From JAHDBG01 sp963922315 (lineage in GTDB: Bacteria > Pseudomonadota > Gammaproteobacteria > Chromatiales > Chromatiaceae): a DNA stretch of 51,267 bases. The stretch's first letter is position 1, and each line of letters starts with the position of its first letter. The notes below the pieces were generated by a model, which did not search any database, was not told where the DNA came from, and was given only the letters and a program-made list of their open reading frames with translations. The translations under genes and the position numbers were made by a program. The DNA lies in NCBI GenBank assembly GCA_963922315.1, contig CAWUID010000010.1:1-51267 (forward strand), in the 5' to 3' direction. This document shows positions 9,291-17,255 of this stretch, one piece after another.

Positions 9291-9385
9291 ACATAATGAA
9301 TACCTCACTGGTTTTAAAGCCGGTGATTTAACTCTTCAACTGGTACAACATTAAAGGTACTACCTGGTAATAAGAAGGCTTTGTT

Positions 9386-9658
9386 ATGACAACTTCAGTG
9401 AAACTTGATGATGATTTAAAAAATCGAATACAACACTTAGCTGTTTCCCGACATCGCACGCCACATTGGATTATGCAACAGGCAATACGTGATTATATTG
9501 TACGTGAAGAAGCAAAAGAGCACTTCAGGCAGGAAGCCGTGTCATCATGGAAGGCCTACCAGGAAACAGGGCGTCATCTGACTGGTCAGAAAGTACGTAG
9601 TTGGCTCAATACCTGGGGTACTGAAAAAGACCTCGGGATTCCGCCATGCCACGATTGA
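9386..9658 (+). CDS. Ribbon-helix-helix antitoxin, ParD/CopG-like
   Basis: A 90-residue protein whose first 45 residues fit a ribbon-helix-helix DNA-binding domain: the strand TTSVKLDDDLKNRIQHLA, then two helices ending IMQQAIRDYIVREE. The C-terminal half is charged and likely wraps the toxin. It overlaps the ParE-like gene downstream by 13 bases, the classic antitoxin-first order. By family rule the antitoxin neutralises the toxin and represses the operon. The ATG at 9386 is preceded by AAGAAGGC, a plausible ribosome binding site. Confidence 0.85.
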   Translation: MTTSVKLDDDLKNRIQHLAVSRHRTPHWIMQQAIRDYIVREEAKEHFRQEAVSSWKAYQETGRHLTGQKVRSWLNTWGTEKDLGIPPCHD

Positions 9659-9939
9659 TTGTCACTGAAGGGGCCACGTCTGGATTAGAGCGTTGTCGTC
9701 AGTTCCTGAAAGAAAAAAATTCTTTGGCAATGATCCGGGCTGCTTCAGTCATTGAGCAACATTTTTCACTTCTGGAATCTGACCCGGAAATCGGAAGGCT
9801 ATTTGATGATCTGTCAGAATTGCGAGAACTCATTATTCCATTCGGCAACTCTGGATATATAACGTTGTATCGGTTTGAAAAAAGCGATGACGCTGTTTAC
9901 ATTCTTGCTTTTCGACACCAGAAAGAAGCTGGGTACTAA
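9646..9939 (+). CDS. ParE/RelE-superfamily toxin
   Basis: A 97-residue protein with the ParE/RelE pattern: an N-terminal strand (PRLIVTEGATSGLERC), two helices (RQFLKEKNSLAMIRAASVIEQ), PEIGRLFDDLSELRELIIPFG at about residues 46-66, and a final strand pair ending VYILAFRHQKEAGY. The closing AFRHQKE is the usual family end. ParE members poison gyrase and RelE members cut mRNA on the ribosome; sequence alone does not decide which this is. It is translated with the preceding antitoxin, and the pair sits directly behind argA. Confidence 0.85.
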   Translation: MPRLIVTEGATSGLERCRQFLKEKNSLAMIRAASVIEQHFSLLESDPEIGRLFDDLSELRELIIPFGNSGYITLYRFEKSDDAVYILAFRHQKEAGY

Positions 9940-10030
9940 AAACTTAAACAAATAAATATATTCCAAACGATTATCGCTGTAACCCACGATGATCATTTTG
10001 AATCAACCAGCTATTCGCCGGGTGGTAAAC

Positions 10031-10080
10031 CAGCTATAACGAGTAGCGGTGTGCCAGGTTCCTCATCAAGTGGTTCTGAT
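10031..10080 (+). repeat. Direct repeat, copy 2: degraded argA tail
   Basis: This is a second copy of the last 50 bases of argA with six substitutions, lying 91 bases after the toxin stop and not part of any gene. It marks the right edge of the toxin-antitoxin module. It reads as the original or acquired gene end left by insertion at the argA 3' end, or as the relic of a tandem duplication. Confidence 0.8.
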
Positions 10081-10102
10081 GCGTTAGTAGATGATATGGA
10101 AC

Positions 10103-10681
10103 TCAGTCACTGGAGATGCCGGATGTGGTTTGCCCGGACTGAATATACCACTGTAACAACTTGCGTTGGGCAAAATGTTCTAATGGTTCCTGAACCGAAT
10201 CATCTGGCAATTGTTGCATAAACCATTTCAGCCGCTCCTCGCCTTTTTCGTAAGATTCAAGCTCCAGCGTCAGATAAGGCAGATAGTAATAAAACCAGTC
10301 TAAAAATTTTTGTGGGTCAGTCGGGGGTTGAGTCTTGTGTATGAAATGATCCTGCAATTCGGCAAATGAATCATAAGTTTCCTGGTCAGCTTCCTGAATT
10401 TTACTGACCAGGTCATCCCATTGAGCAGATGACAAATCATGCGGTGGTGCAGTGATCTGGTTCGCCTGCTGGGCCAGATCATGAATCTGGAGAAAATCCC
10501 AGTCTGTTTCTGCGGTCCATTGATCCTGAAATAAAAAAAACAGATCACGCAGGCCACGATTATAAAAATCAATCGGTTGTTTTTTATTCGTCAGTGCCGG
10601 AAACGCCATCTGATACCGATCATCCTGACTGGCCTGAGACAATAATTCTAAATTACGTAAATTTTGCGCTGGAACAGACAT
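10103..10681 (-). CDS. Acidic all-helical protein of unknown function, last gene of the histidine-kinase island
   Basis: I do not recognise this 192-residue protein. It is strongly acidic and rich in aromatic residues and glutamine, with predicted helices throughout (for example WDFLQIHDLAQQANQ and FLDWFYYYLPYLTLELES). It has no signal peptide or membrane segment and no visible catalytic motif. The frame could begin at a GTG two codons upstream (10687), but the ATG at 10681 is more likely. It lies 27 bases after the KAP-type NTPase and is the last gene of the run, so it may be a small partner or regulator of that NTPase. Its last bases are close to the argA-tail repeat. Confidence 0.7.
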   Translation of the reverse strand: MSVPAQNLRNLELLSQASQDDRYQMAFPALTNKKQPIDFYNRGLRDLFFLFQDQWTAETDWDFLQIHDLAQQANQITAPPHDLSSAQWDDLVSKIQEADQETYDSFAELQDHFIHKTQPPTDPQKFLDWFYYYLPYLTLELESYEKGEERLKWFMQQLPDDSVQEPLEHFAQRKLLQWYIQSGQTTSGISSD

Positions 10682-10708
10682 AGGCACTCAATATAGTGAA
10701 GTGAAATT

Positions 10709-13219
10709 TCATAATGACCATGAAAAAGGCAATTTTAGTTTTTTCCGTAAGTTGAGATAATCAACTTTTGTGTGAGAAGATGGTATCAATTTCGGCAATA
10801 TGATTCTGAGATCATGATATAACGGATTATCAGAACCTTCATCTAAGCGAAACCAGGTGGTCAGGTGTTCATCGTTAACCAGTGACCAGAGGCAATGGTC
10901 CGGATGATAAAATGGCACAGAATATAACAAAGTGCGGGCGGTTTGCAGGTTTAGCGGCCAGGGAGAGTATTGATCAAGCCAGCGCTTCAGCCATTCAGTC
11001 TTATCTAAGGCAGCAATTGCCAGAAACATCATTTCCTGCTTCATATTATCCAGTGTATGAGCATGGTCCAGTACAGGCTGACAAATCAGTTGCAACTCAG
11101 TCGGTTGCAATGCAGGCAGTAATTGCAGCCAGGCGGTCATAGTCCGGCGGTTTTCTCCCGGGCAGAGCGCATCTAACGCAGATGCTGTATTTTGCAGATC
11201 ATATCGATTGTGAGTGAGGGTTGCCCACAGACCTTCCTGCCATAATTGTTGACTGAGCGCATGAGGTGTAATGGCATACTGAGTATTATCAGCCAGGGCA
11301 CCTAACAAACGGCACTGGCGTGTAAACTGCACAGATAAACTGTGTTCTGTTGCAGGGTCTAATGGTGGCCAGCACTGGCCCAGGAAACCACAATACTGAC
11401 TGGCTGATTGCGGCAGGCTATCATCAGATAACACACAATCGCTCAGCCATTGCCGCAGAGTGCGTTCGTGCCATTGTCTGGCCGGGTTATTATCAGCGTG
11501 GTCTATGATGGCCTGAATCGCTTTCGATAAGGGTAGTGTGTGTGGCGGAAATTGTGTCAGCAGACAGGCAGCATATTGTTTGTTCTGAACGGTGAATGCC
11601 ATCAGCTCGTTGTGTTCAGCCTGCGTGCTGATCTGATAAACAGCAACATCACTGATCCACAATCGATATAGCGCAAATATCAGGCGTTGCCGCAGGTTTG
11701 CGAAGTCATCCGTGGTCCGGAAATTTTTCAGCTCCTGCTGCCAGAAACGGAACAGACGCAGACGTTCAGGTGCTACCAGCGTTGTGGCACATATAGTACG
11801 TAATGTGGCCCATATGGTGGGCCAGGCAAACGTCACCTTTTTATATTCATCAGTAAACAGATTGGCATAATTGATCTGTGCCTGACAGCCTGCCTGAATC
11901 GTCGATAATGTCGATTGTAATGCCGCATAGCTAAACAGTTCCTGAGCGGACTGTTCCGGATCAGTCGGTTCTGACTGGATTTTTTCTGCAGTCGAATCAA
12001 TCGGTTCCTGCACAGATGACTGTTCATTGTTTTTCGATGTTTTCTGTAATTGAGGCTGCACGGCGATTAAGGTATACCAATCCCCGTTGAGTGGTTGAAT
12101 ACCGCGGGTTTGTGTCAGAAAACGACACCAGATGTGTTTGTCTGGATGATCGGCAAGACCGGGGAAGTAGTGATGAAAAATTAGCGTCAAGTCTTGATGA
12201 TCTTTTTCAAATAACCTGGCTAACGCCATATGATCATCAGTGAACTGGTGTGCTAATGTCTGTAATGCATGGAGTCTGAGCAGGGCACCAACATCCTCGG
12301 CATGTGTTGTGCCCAATTGTGCCGCGTGTAACAAGGTATTGTTGATCAGCAGTTTGACCAGACGTGGGCTGATATGTGGCATGCAGGCACTGACTGCCGC
12401 CAGGTCGCCGATCAGAACAGGATCACGCAGGCAGGCACAGTTCGGATTTTTTGCAGCCGCAGCAGCTGATAAATCCTGCGCCAGAGCAGCGCAATCTTCC
12501 GGCATACGAGGCGGCAAACGTAGCTTAACATCCAGTACCTTATGTAATAGCTCTGCTGGCGTTTCGGGATCATCACGACTGTTTAATAATGGATGTTCAT
12601 CAAATGCGATTAATGTAACAGGTGGCAGATAATGACGAAAGTTATGCAGTGTGCGTAACAGACTGCGTTGTTTTGCTAATGGCAGTCGATCCATATCATC
12701 AATGATTAATACATCTGTTCTGATCCACCATTTTTTCAGTGTTTCGAACAAGCATTTTTGCAAATGATGATCACGCTGTATTTCATATATCAGTAAAGGT
12801 TTATAGTTTTTTCTCCAGAGGTTTTTCAATGTCTTAACAGATAATGTGGTCACTGTCAGAGCTAAAATGACCAATAATATCTTCGACCAGAGAGGTCGTG
12901 TCCAGCGAGCAATAAAGCGATCAAATTCCTGATCCAGCATCTGGGCTGGATAAGCAGTTGCTTCAAAAACGCAATAGCGAATGACTTTCTCATCACATGA
13001 TAAGGTCTGTGCTTGTTTCCAGGTACTGGTTTTACCCTGACCTAAACCACCAAACAGCCCGATACATAAGGGCTCTGGTTTGATTTTTCCGGATAGATGA
13101 GTACGGATCAGGGTATGTAACTGATCACGAATTGTGTGCAGGCGTGCGGCATCTCCTTTATCCGGGTCACACCAAGGTAAGTCATCCAATGGTTGGTAAG
13201 GGTTTTGTTTAGTGCTCAT
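10709..13219 (-). CDS. KAP-type P-loop NTPase with one inserted membrane segment
   Basis: Walker A GGLGQGKT lies at residues 57-64 and Walker B LIIDDMDRLP at 171-180. The D-D-x-D-R form of Walker B and a membrane helix (about 112-130, ILLVILALTVTTL) between the two are the marks of KAP P-loop NTPases, a STAND-related group found in prokaryotic conflict and signalling loci and in eukaryotic Kidins220. The sensor-like strand VTLIAFDEHP follows at 201-210. The remaining 600 residues are helical without a recognised domain and could form a sensing or oligomerising scaffold. Most of the protein is probably cytoplasmic, anchored once in the inner membrane. It follows the receiver gene by 15 bases. 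No clear ribosome binding site is visible. Confidence 0.8.
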   Translation of the reverse strand: MSTKQNPYQPLDDLPWCDPDKGDAARLHTIRDQLHTLIRTHLSGKIKPEPLCIGLFGGLGQGKTSTWKQAQTLSCDEKVIRYCVFEATAYPAQMLDQEFDRFIARWTRPLWSKILLVILALTVTTLSVKTLKNLWRKNYKPLLIYEIQRDHHLQKCLFETLKKWWIRTDVLIIDDMDRLPLAKQRSLLRTLHNFRHYLPPVTLIAFDEHPLLNSRDDPETPAELLHKVLDVKLRLPPRMPEDCAALAQDLSAAAAAKNPNCACLRDPVLIGDLAAVSACMPHISPRLVKLLINNTLLHAAQLGTTHAEDVGALLRLHALQTLAHQFTDDHMALARLFEKDHQDLTLIFHHYFPGLADHPDKHIWCRFLTQTRGIQPLNGDWYTLIAVQPQLQKTSKNNEQSSVQEPIDSTAEKIQSEPTDPEQSAQELFSYAALQSTLSTIQAGCQAQINYANLFTDEYKKVTFAWPTIWATLRTICATTLVAPERLRLFRFWQQELKNFRTTDDFANLRQRLIFALYRLWISDVAVYQISTQAEHNELMAFTVQNKQYAACLLTQFPPHTLPLSKAIQAIIDHADNNPARQWHERTLRQWLSDCVLSDDSLPQSASQYCGFLGQCWPPLDPATEHSLSVQFTRQCRLLGALADNTQYAITPHALSQQLWQEGLWATLTHNRYDLQNTASALDALCPGENRRTMTAWLQLLPALQPTELQLICQPVLDHAHTLDNMKQEMMFLAIAALDKTEWLKRWLDQYSPWPLNLQTARTLLYSVPFYHPDHCLWSLVNDEHLTTWFRLDEGSDNPLYHDLRIILPKLIPSSHTKVDYLNLRKKLKLPFSWSL

Positions 13220-13234
13220 GCAGTTGTGTCAGTA

Positions 13235-14470
13235 TTATGATTTGCCGGCTAAAATCCGGGCTTCTTTTATGCTCGGTTGGAAGGTTTGTTGTTGACCGTT
13301 CTGCAGGTTGACTTCGTACCAGATGATAGTGCCTTGCCGGGTGCGTCGGGCATGACTGACGACGCATAATACGGAACGGTTCAGCTTATTATCCCACCGC
13401 AATTTGAGATACGGCCAGAGGCTGATCAGCCTGAGCTTATCTTCCGGATTACAAGTATCGCGCCAGGTGATATAAATATGTTCTGATGTATGATCTTGCG
13501 GGATTTCCCAATCCAGGTCAGCTTGTGGGAACGGATAGCCATTGCCACTGATGCGTTCTGCCTGGCGAGCTTCATTGAAATGAATCAATGGGAAATCAGC
13601 CCAGAAGGCTGCCAGATCAGTCAGAGTCAGGGCATGTTGCTGCAATGCTGCTTTCGTATCAGACCATTGACCTCGTGTTTTCCCATGAACTTTTTCATTA
13701 CGCAGACGGCGTAACTCATCTAAACAGGTTAATGCCTGCCAGCCCTGATTTTGTTGTGCACCAAGATAAGGATTCCAGCAACGTATTCCATCTTGCCGGG
13801 CCAACTTGGGAATCAGGTCCTTTAATTTTTTAATAATGTGATCATTCTGCCAGTTGTCTGATAATGTCTCGCTTATTTTCTGATGTCGGGCTAACCCCAA
13901 TGCTTGTGCCCAGGTCAGACGTAATGTAGCTTCCCAGAAATCAAGATAATAATTTACCCAATCACCTGGTTGTTCGTTTTTTTCAGCCTGCTTTAAAAAA
14001 CCTGCTGCTTCAGCCAGTGGCGGTGGTAGTACCTGAGTTCCGGCAGAAAAATAAGATAACCAATACTTGTTTTGCAAATAATCACTAACATAGTGTGCCC
14101 ATTGTTTAGCTGAGGTTTCAGCTTTATCCAGATAGTCGAGCTGATACTTTCCCGCACTTATTAATATATCAGGGTCTTTTCTACCATAAGCGGAATAGAT
14201 GCAACCACTGATCAAGGGGTTCAAGCTATTCACTTTATTCATCAGTTCCACACCAAATTTGGTAGAGATAGAATCACCCTCAAGTCCTGGTAAATGCTGA
14301 TCAAATGAAACAAAATGAAATCTTTTTTGGGTTAAATTTTTTGTGGCCGTTTGCATATCTCCTGCAATTTGGCAGTTAATTTCTGAGTGCAGTTTTTGTA
14401 GTTGAATGTTCATAGGTTCTGCCCAACCTGTTTTTTCATCTTCAACGATTAAGACATGAAATTTATCCAT
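13235..14470 (-). CDS. Response-regulator receiver fused to a HEPN-like domain
   Basis: Residues 1-125 form a receiver domain: acidic pair E10-D11 (VLIVEDE), phosphoacceptor D57 (SFDQHLPG), S93 (IYSAYG) and K116 (YLDKAE). Residues about 165-285 are helical and end in LRRLRNEKVHGKTR, giving R257-N258-x3-H262. That is the Rx4H signature of HEPN domains, with the RN and HG context seen in DUF4145/RiboL-PSP-like members. The last 110 residues form a separate beta-rich region of unknown type. There is no DNA-binding output domain. I start at the ATG at 14470 because AAGGAA sits eight bases upstream; a start six codons earlier would overlap the kinase gene. HEPN proteins are often RNases, but the assignment rests on a motif and helix pattern only. 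Confidence 0.7.
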   Translation of the reverse strand: MDKFHVLIVEDEKTGWAEPMNIQLQKLHSEINCQIAGDMQTATKNLTQKRFHFVSFDQHLPGLEGDSISTKFGVELMNKVNSLNPLISGCIYSAYGRKDPDILISAGKYQLDYLDKAETSAKQWAHYVSDYLQNKYWLSYFSAGTQVLPPPLAEAAGFLKQAEKNEQPGDWVNYYLDFWEATLRLTWAQALGLARHQKISETLSDNWQNDHIIKKLKDLIPKLARQDGIRCWNPYLGAQQNQGWQALTCLDELRRLRNEKVHGKTRGQWSDTKAALQQHALTLTDLAAFWADFPLIHFNEARQAERISGNGYPFPQADLDWEIPQDHTSEHIYITWRDTCNPEDKLRLISLWPYLKLRWDNKLNRSVLCVVSHARRTRQGTIIWYEVNLQNGQQQTFQPSIKEARILAGKS

Positions 14471-14471
14471 A

Positions 14472-17255
14472 TTAAATTTCCTTTTCATTGCGTTTATTGC
14501 ATTTATTAGGTAATGTCAACTGAAAACAAGTGCCGGTTTTTTGTGGTTGCAATGTGATTTCACCTTTCAGATCGTGTATCCGGCGACGGGTGAAATATAA
14601 ACCGAAGCCTGATCCTGTTGATTTGGTTGTAATGCCTAGATCAAATAACGTGCTTTGTACAGAAGGTGCAATACCAGGACCATCATCACAAATCTGGACT
14701 TTTACATGGCCTGATTCTGTTGTTATGTGATCTAACCAGATTCGACTGCCTTCCGGGCAGGCTTCCAGTGCATTCTGAATTAAGTTAAAAAAGATAATGT
14801 CTAAAATATCAGGATCGGTATGCAATGGAATATCTGAGCCTGCTGTTTCAATGGTAATATACTTAGATCGTGCATTGGTGCTGAATTCTGCGGCTGTTGT
14901 CTGCCATATCTGACGTACATCACATGTTGCGGGCTCAGGTGATTTAATCCAGTGACGTTTGCGGTCAACTGATCTTTTCAATCGCTCTACAGGCTCGGTA
15001 ATCTGGTTTAGGAACTGTTCTTTTTCACATAAATTATCTTTGAATAATTCAATCATGTTAGTAATCGCACCCAACTGAGTGACCAAGCTATGTCGACTTT
15101 GTGTGGCAGACTCACCTAATTCTTCCAGGTTGGTTTTTGCCATAGCCTGAATCAGGTACTCAGAAACTTTCGCCTGATAATAGCGCGCAGCATTCAGTAA
15201 TTCACCTAATAATTGCAACATTTTTAAATGGCTATCATTAATCGCATGTTGCAACCGGAATAATAATACTAAAGCTGAATCAGGCGCTGTTTCTGGTGAC
15301 CGATATAGAGGGACAATTGCCATAGAACGTATTTTAAGATCTTTGTTTTCACCATCAGGTATATCAATATTGTTATCTGGAATAAATTTGGCTCCCGGAT
15401 TTTCTTCGTCCAGGATAAGCTTGATATTTGCACTTCCCCAGTTTTTTTGTATATGGTCATTCCAGAGTTGAGTTTTTTTATTATCATATAAGCTACTGTT
15501 TCGATCGACGACCTGATTAACTTCCCAAGATGATGTTGAATTTGGGAGTTTTTGTAAATTTAATAATCTGGCAAAACCAAAATAATCTGATGAAATACGA
15601 TAAATCTCATCAACAAATGATAGCTCTGTATAATCCTGATTAAGTAAAGAGTGAAATGAAGTTAACAACTTTGTCTGGAATTCTCGTGCACGAAGTTCTT
15701 CTAAGGCATCGCCAGAGATCCGTGCTAAAGATGCAGCATACATTTCATCAGATTTATTATATGCACGTCTATTTTTTGATTCGAGATTGATTGCGCCTAA
15801 GCAGAGTTTTCCTGCCATCATGGGCACCACTAAACAAGATTGAATCTCTGGTAGTGTATTGTCGAGTTGAATACGACTATCTTTTCCCATATCACCTGAT
15901 CTGAGCGGTTTGCCAGAATTAATTGCCTGAGTATAAGTAGATTCTTTAGTTTCCAGGGTGATTATCGGCTCAAATTGGTTTTTTAATCCATGTGGCCTGC
16001 CTTTTCGTTTTATTTCACCGGTTATTGAATCTACCAGGCGTAATGTTGTTTTAGCATTTGTTTTGTTATTGTAATGAATATCCTGATGTAGTGAATCTAA
16101 TAGTTTTTCAATAATTGCATCTTCTTTTGTTTCGCCATCAACATATGCAATAAAATCCAGCAGATGATTTTGCCGATCATATAAACGTTGGCGTGCACGA
16201 CGTGCGCCTAACAAATTCCCCAGATCAATCGCAAAACTGGTCATGAAAGTAATATCTGTTTGCTTAAACGGAGGTTGATCAGATTTCCGGTATAGCGTAA
16301 CAGTCCCTAATATATTCATGCCATGTCGCATCACGCAAGCTAACACATGTTGGCCATTTAACGATGACGAGGCTAAGATGCCAAGTTGGGCTGCATTCAG
16401 ATGCTCAATATATTGTGCTGTAGTCTGATCTGAATTCAATAAATCCTGGATAAAGGGCACTTGTTCCGGGAAGAATGATTGTGGTAAATCATCAGATTTT
16501 AGTCCGCAAGATGGTAATAATTTTAGCGTGCCATTTGCAGTAATTTCCCGAATAATACAACAACTATGCCCCATATAGTCGATTAAGTGCTTTTGTAAAG
16601 CAGTTAAAATCTCAGCTTCGGAGTTTTCATCCAGTTTATCTGCTTGCTGGCGTGCTGTTGTATTGATAGTCTCCCAGAGATCAAGCCATTTTTTTTGTTG
16701 TATCGCTTCTTGCAGTTGTTCCAGTGAGGTATACAGTTCATATAAAAATGTTGCATTCGCTCTTTTATTGAAGATGACTCTTTGTGCACCATGATTGAGT
16801 AATTGATCAGTGTCCTTCAGATCCTGCACCATTGATTTAGTAATAATAGCAATTGGTAAATATTGGCTGGCTTGGTGCTTCCTGAGGCCCTGAATAATTG
16901 TGCTGGTCGGTAGCCCGACATCCTGTCCCCGATCCAGAAACAAGGCACTCAAATGATCGCATGTTTGTATTTTGCGGATGATTTCAGATAAAGCATCTGA
17001 TTGTCTGGTCAAATGTAAAGTATGTAATGTAAAGGTATCAGCATATTTTGCTAAACGGTGTTGTTCCTGTAAAGGATATAAAAAGGCACGGTCATCATCA
17101 TCAACCACCAGAATATGTCGCTTTTTCTCTGCCGGTACTGCTGGCAGATCAAGCGCAGGAAAGTGATTTTTTAAATCTCCGGTGCTTTTTTTCAGGTCTG
17201 AGTTGTTCGCGATTAAGTCATCTAAAATAGCAATCGTTTTATCTTTTTGTGTCAT
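14472..17255 (-). CDS. Cytoplasmic hybrid histidine kinase: receiver, GAF-like repeats, HATPase
   Basis: An N-terminal receiver (D52-D53, D108 in FLDRGQ, T139, K164) is followed by three GAF-like regions at about 200-345, 370-520 and 540-700. A dimerisation helix follows with H722 (SRHSLVTQLG), then a HATPase domain with N-box NLIQNALEAC (824-833), G1 CDDGPGIAP (856-864) and G2 TGSGFGLYF (880-888). There is no membrane segment, so the sensed signal is internal. The receiver-first order is unusual for a kinase. The gene overlaps the upstream kinase by 17 bases and ends one base before the receiver-HEPN start. GGGAG precedes its ATG. The DNA is visibly more AT-rich than selD or the neighbouring kinase gene. 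Confidence 0.88.
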   Translation of the reverse strand: MTQKDKTIAILDDLIANNSDLKKSTGDLKNHFPALDLPAVPAEKKRHILVVDDDDRAFLYPLQEQHRLAKYADTFTLHTLHLTRQSDALSEIIRKIQTCDHLSALFLDRGQDVGLPTSTIIQGLRKHQASQYLPIAIITKSMVQDLKDTDQLLNHGAQRVIFNKRANATFLYELYTSLEQLQEAIQQKKWLDLWETINTTARQQADKLDENSEAEILTALQKHLIDYMGHSCCIIREITANGTLKLLPSCGLKSDDLPQSFFPEQVPFIQDLLNSDQTTAQYIEHLNAAQLGILASSSLNGQHVLACVMRHGMNILGTVTLYRKSDQPPFKQTDITFMTSFAIDLGNLLGARRARQRLYDRQNHLLDFIAYVDGETKEDAIIEKLLDSLHQDIHYNNKTNAKTTLRLVDSITGEIKRKGRPHGLKNQFEPIITLETKESTYTQAINSGKPLRSGDMGKDSRIQLDNTLPEIQSCLVVPMMAGKLCLGAINLESKNRRAYNKSDEMYAASLARISGDALEELRAREFQTKLLTSFHSLLNQDYTELSFVDEIYRISSDYFGFARLLNLQKLPNSTSSWEVNQVVDRNSSLYDNKKTQLWNDHIQKNWGSANIKLILDEENPGAKFIPDNNIDIPDGENKDLKIRSMAIVPLYRSPETAPDSALVLLFRLQHAINDSHLKMLQLLGELLNAARYYQAKVSEYLIQAMAKTNLEELGESATQSRHSLVTQLGAITNMIELFKDNLCEKEQFLNQITEPVERLKRSVDRKRHWIKSPEPATCDVRQIWQTTAAEFSTNARSKYITIETAGSDIPLHTDPDILDIIFFNLIQNALEACPEGSRIWLDHITTESGHVKVQICDDGPGIAPSVQSTLFDLGITTKSTGSGFGLYFTRRRIHDLKGEITLQPQKTGTCFQLTLPNKCNKRNEKEI

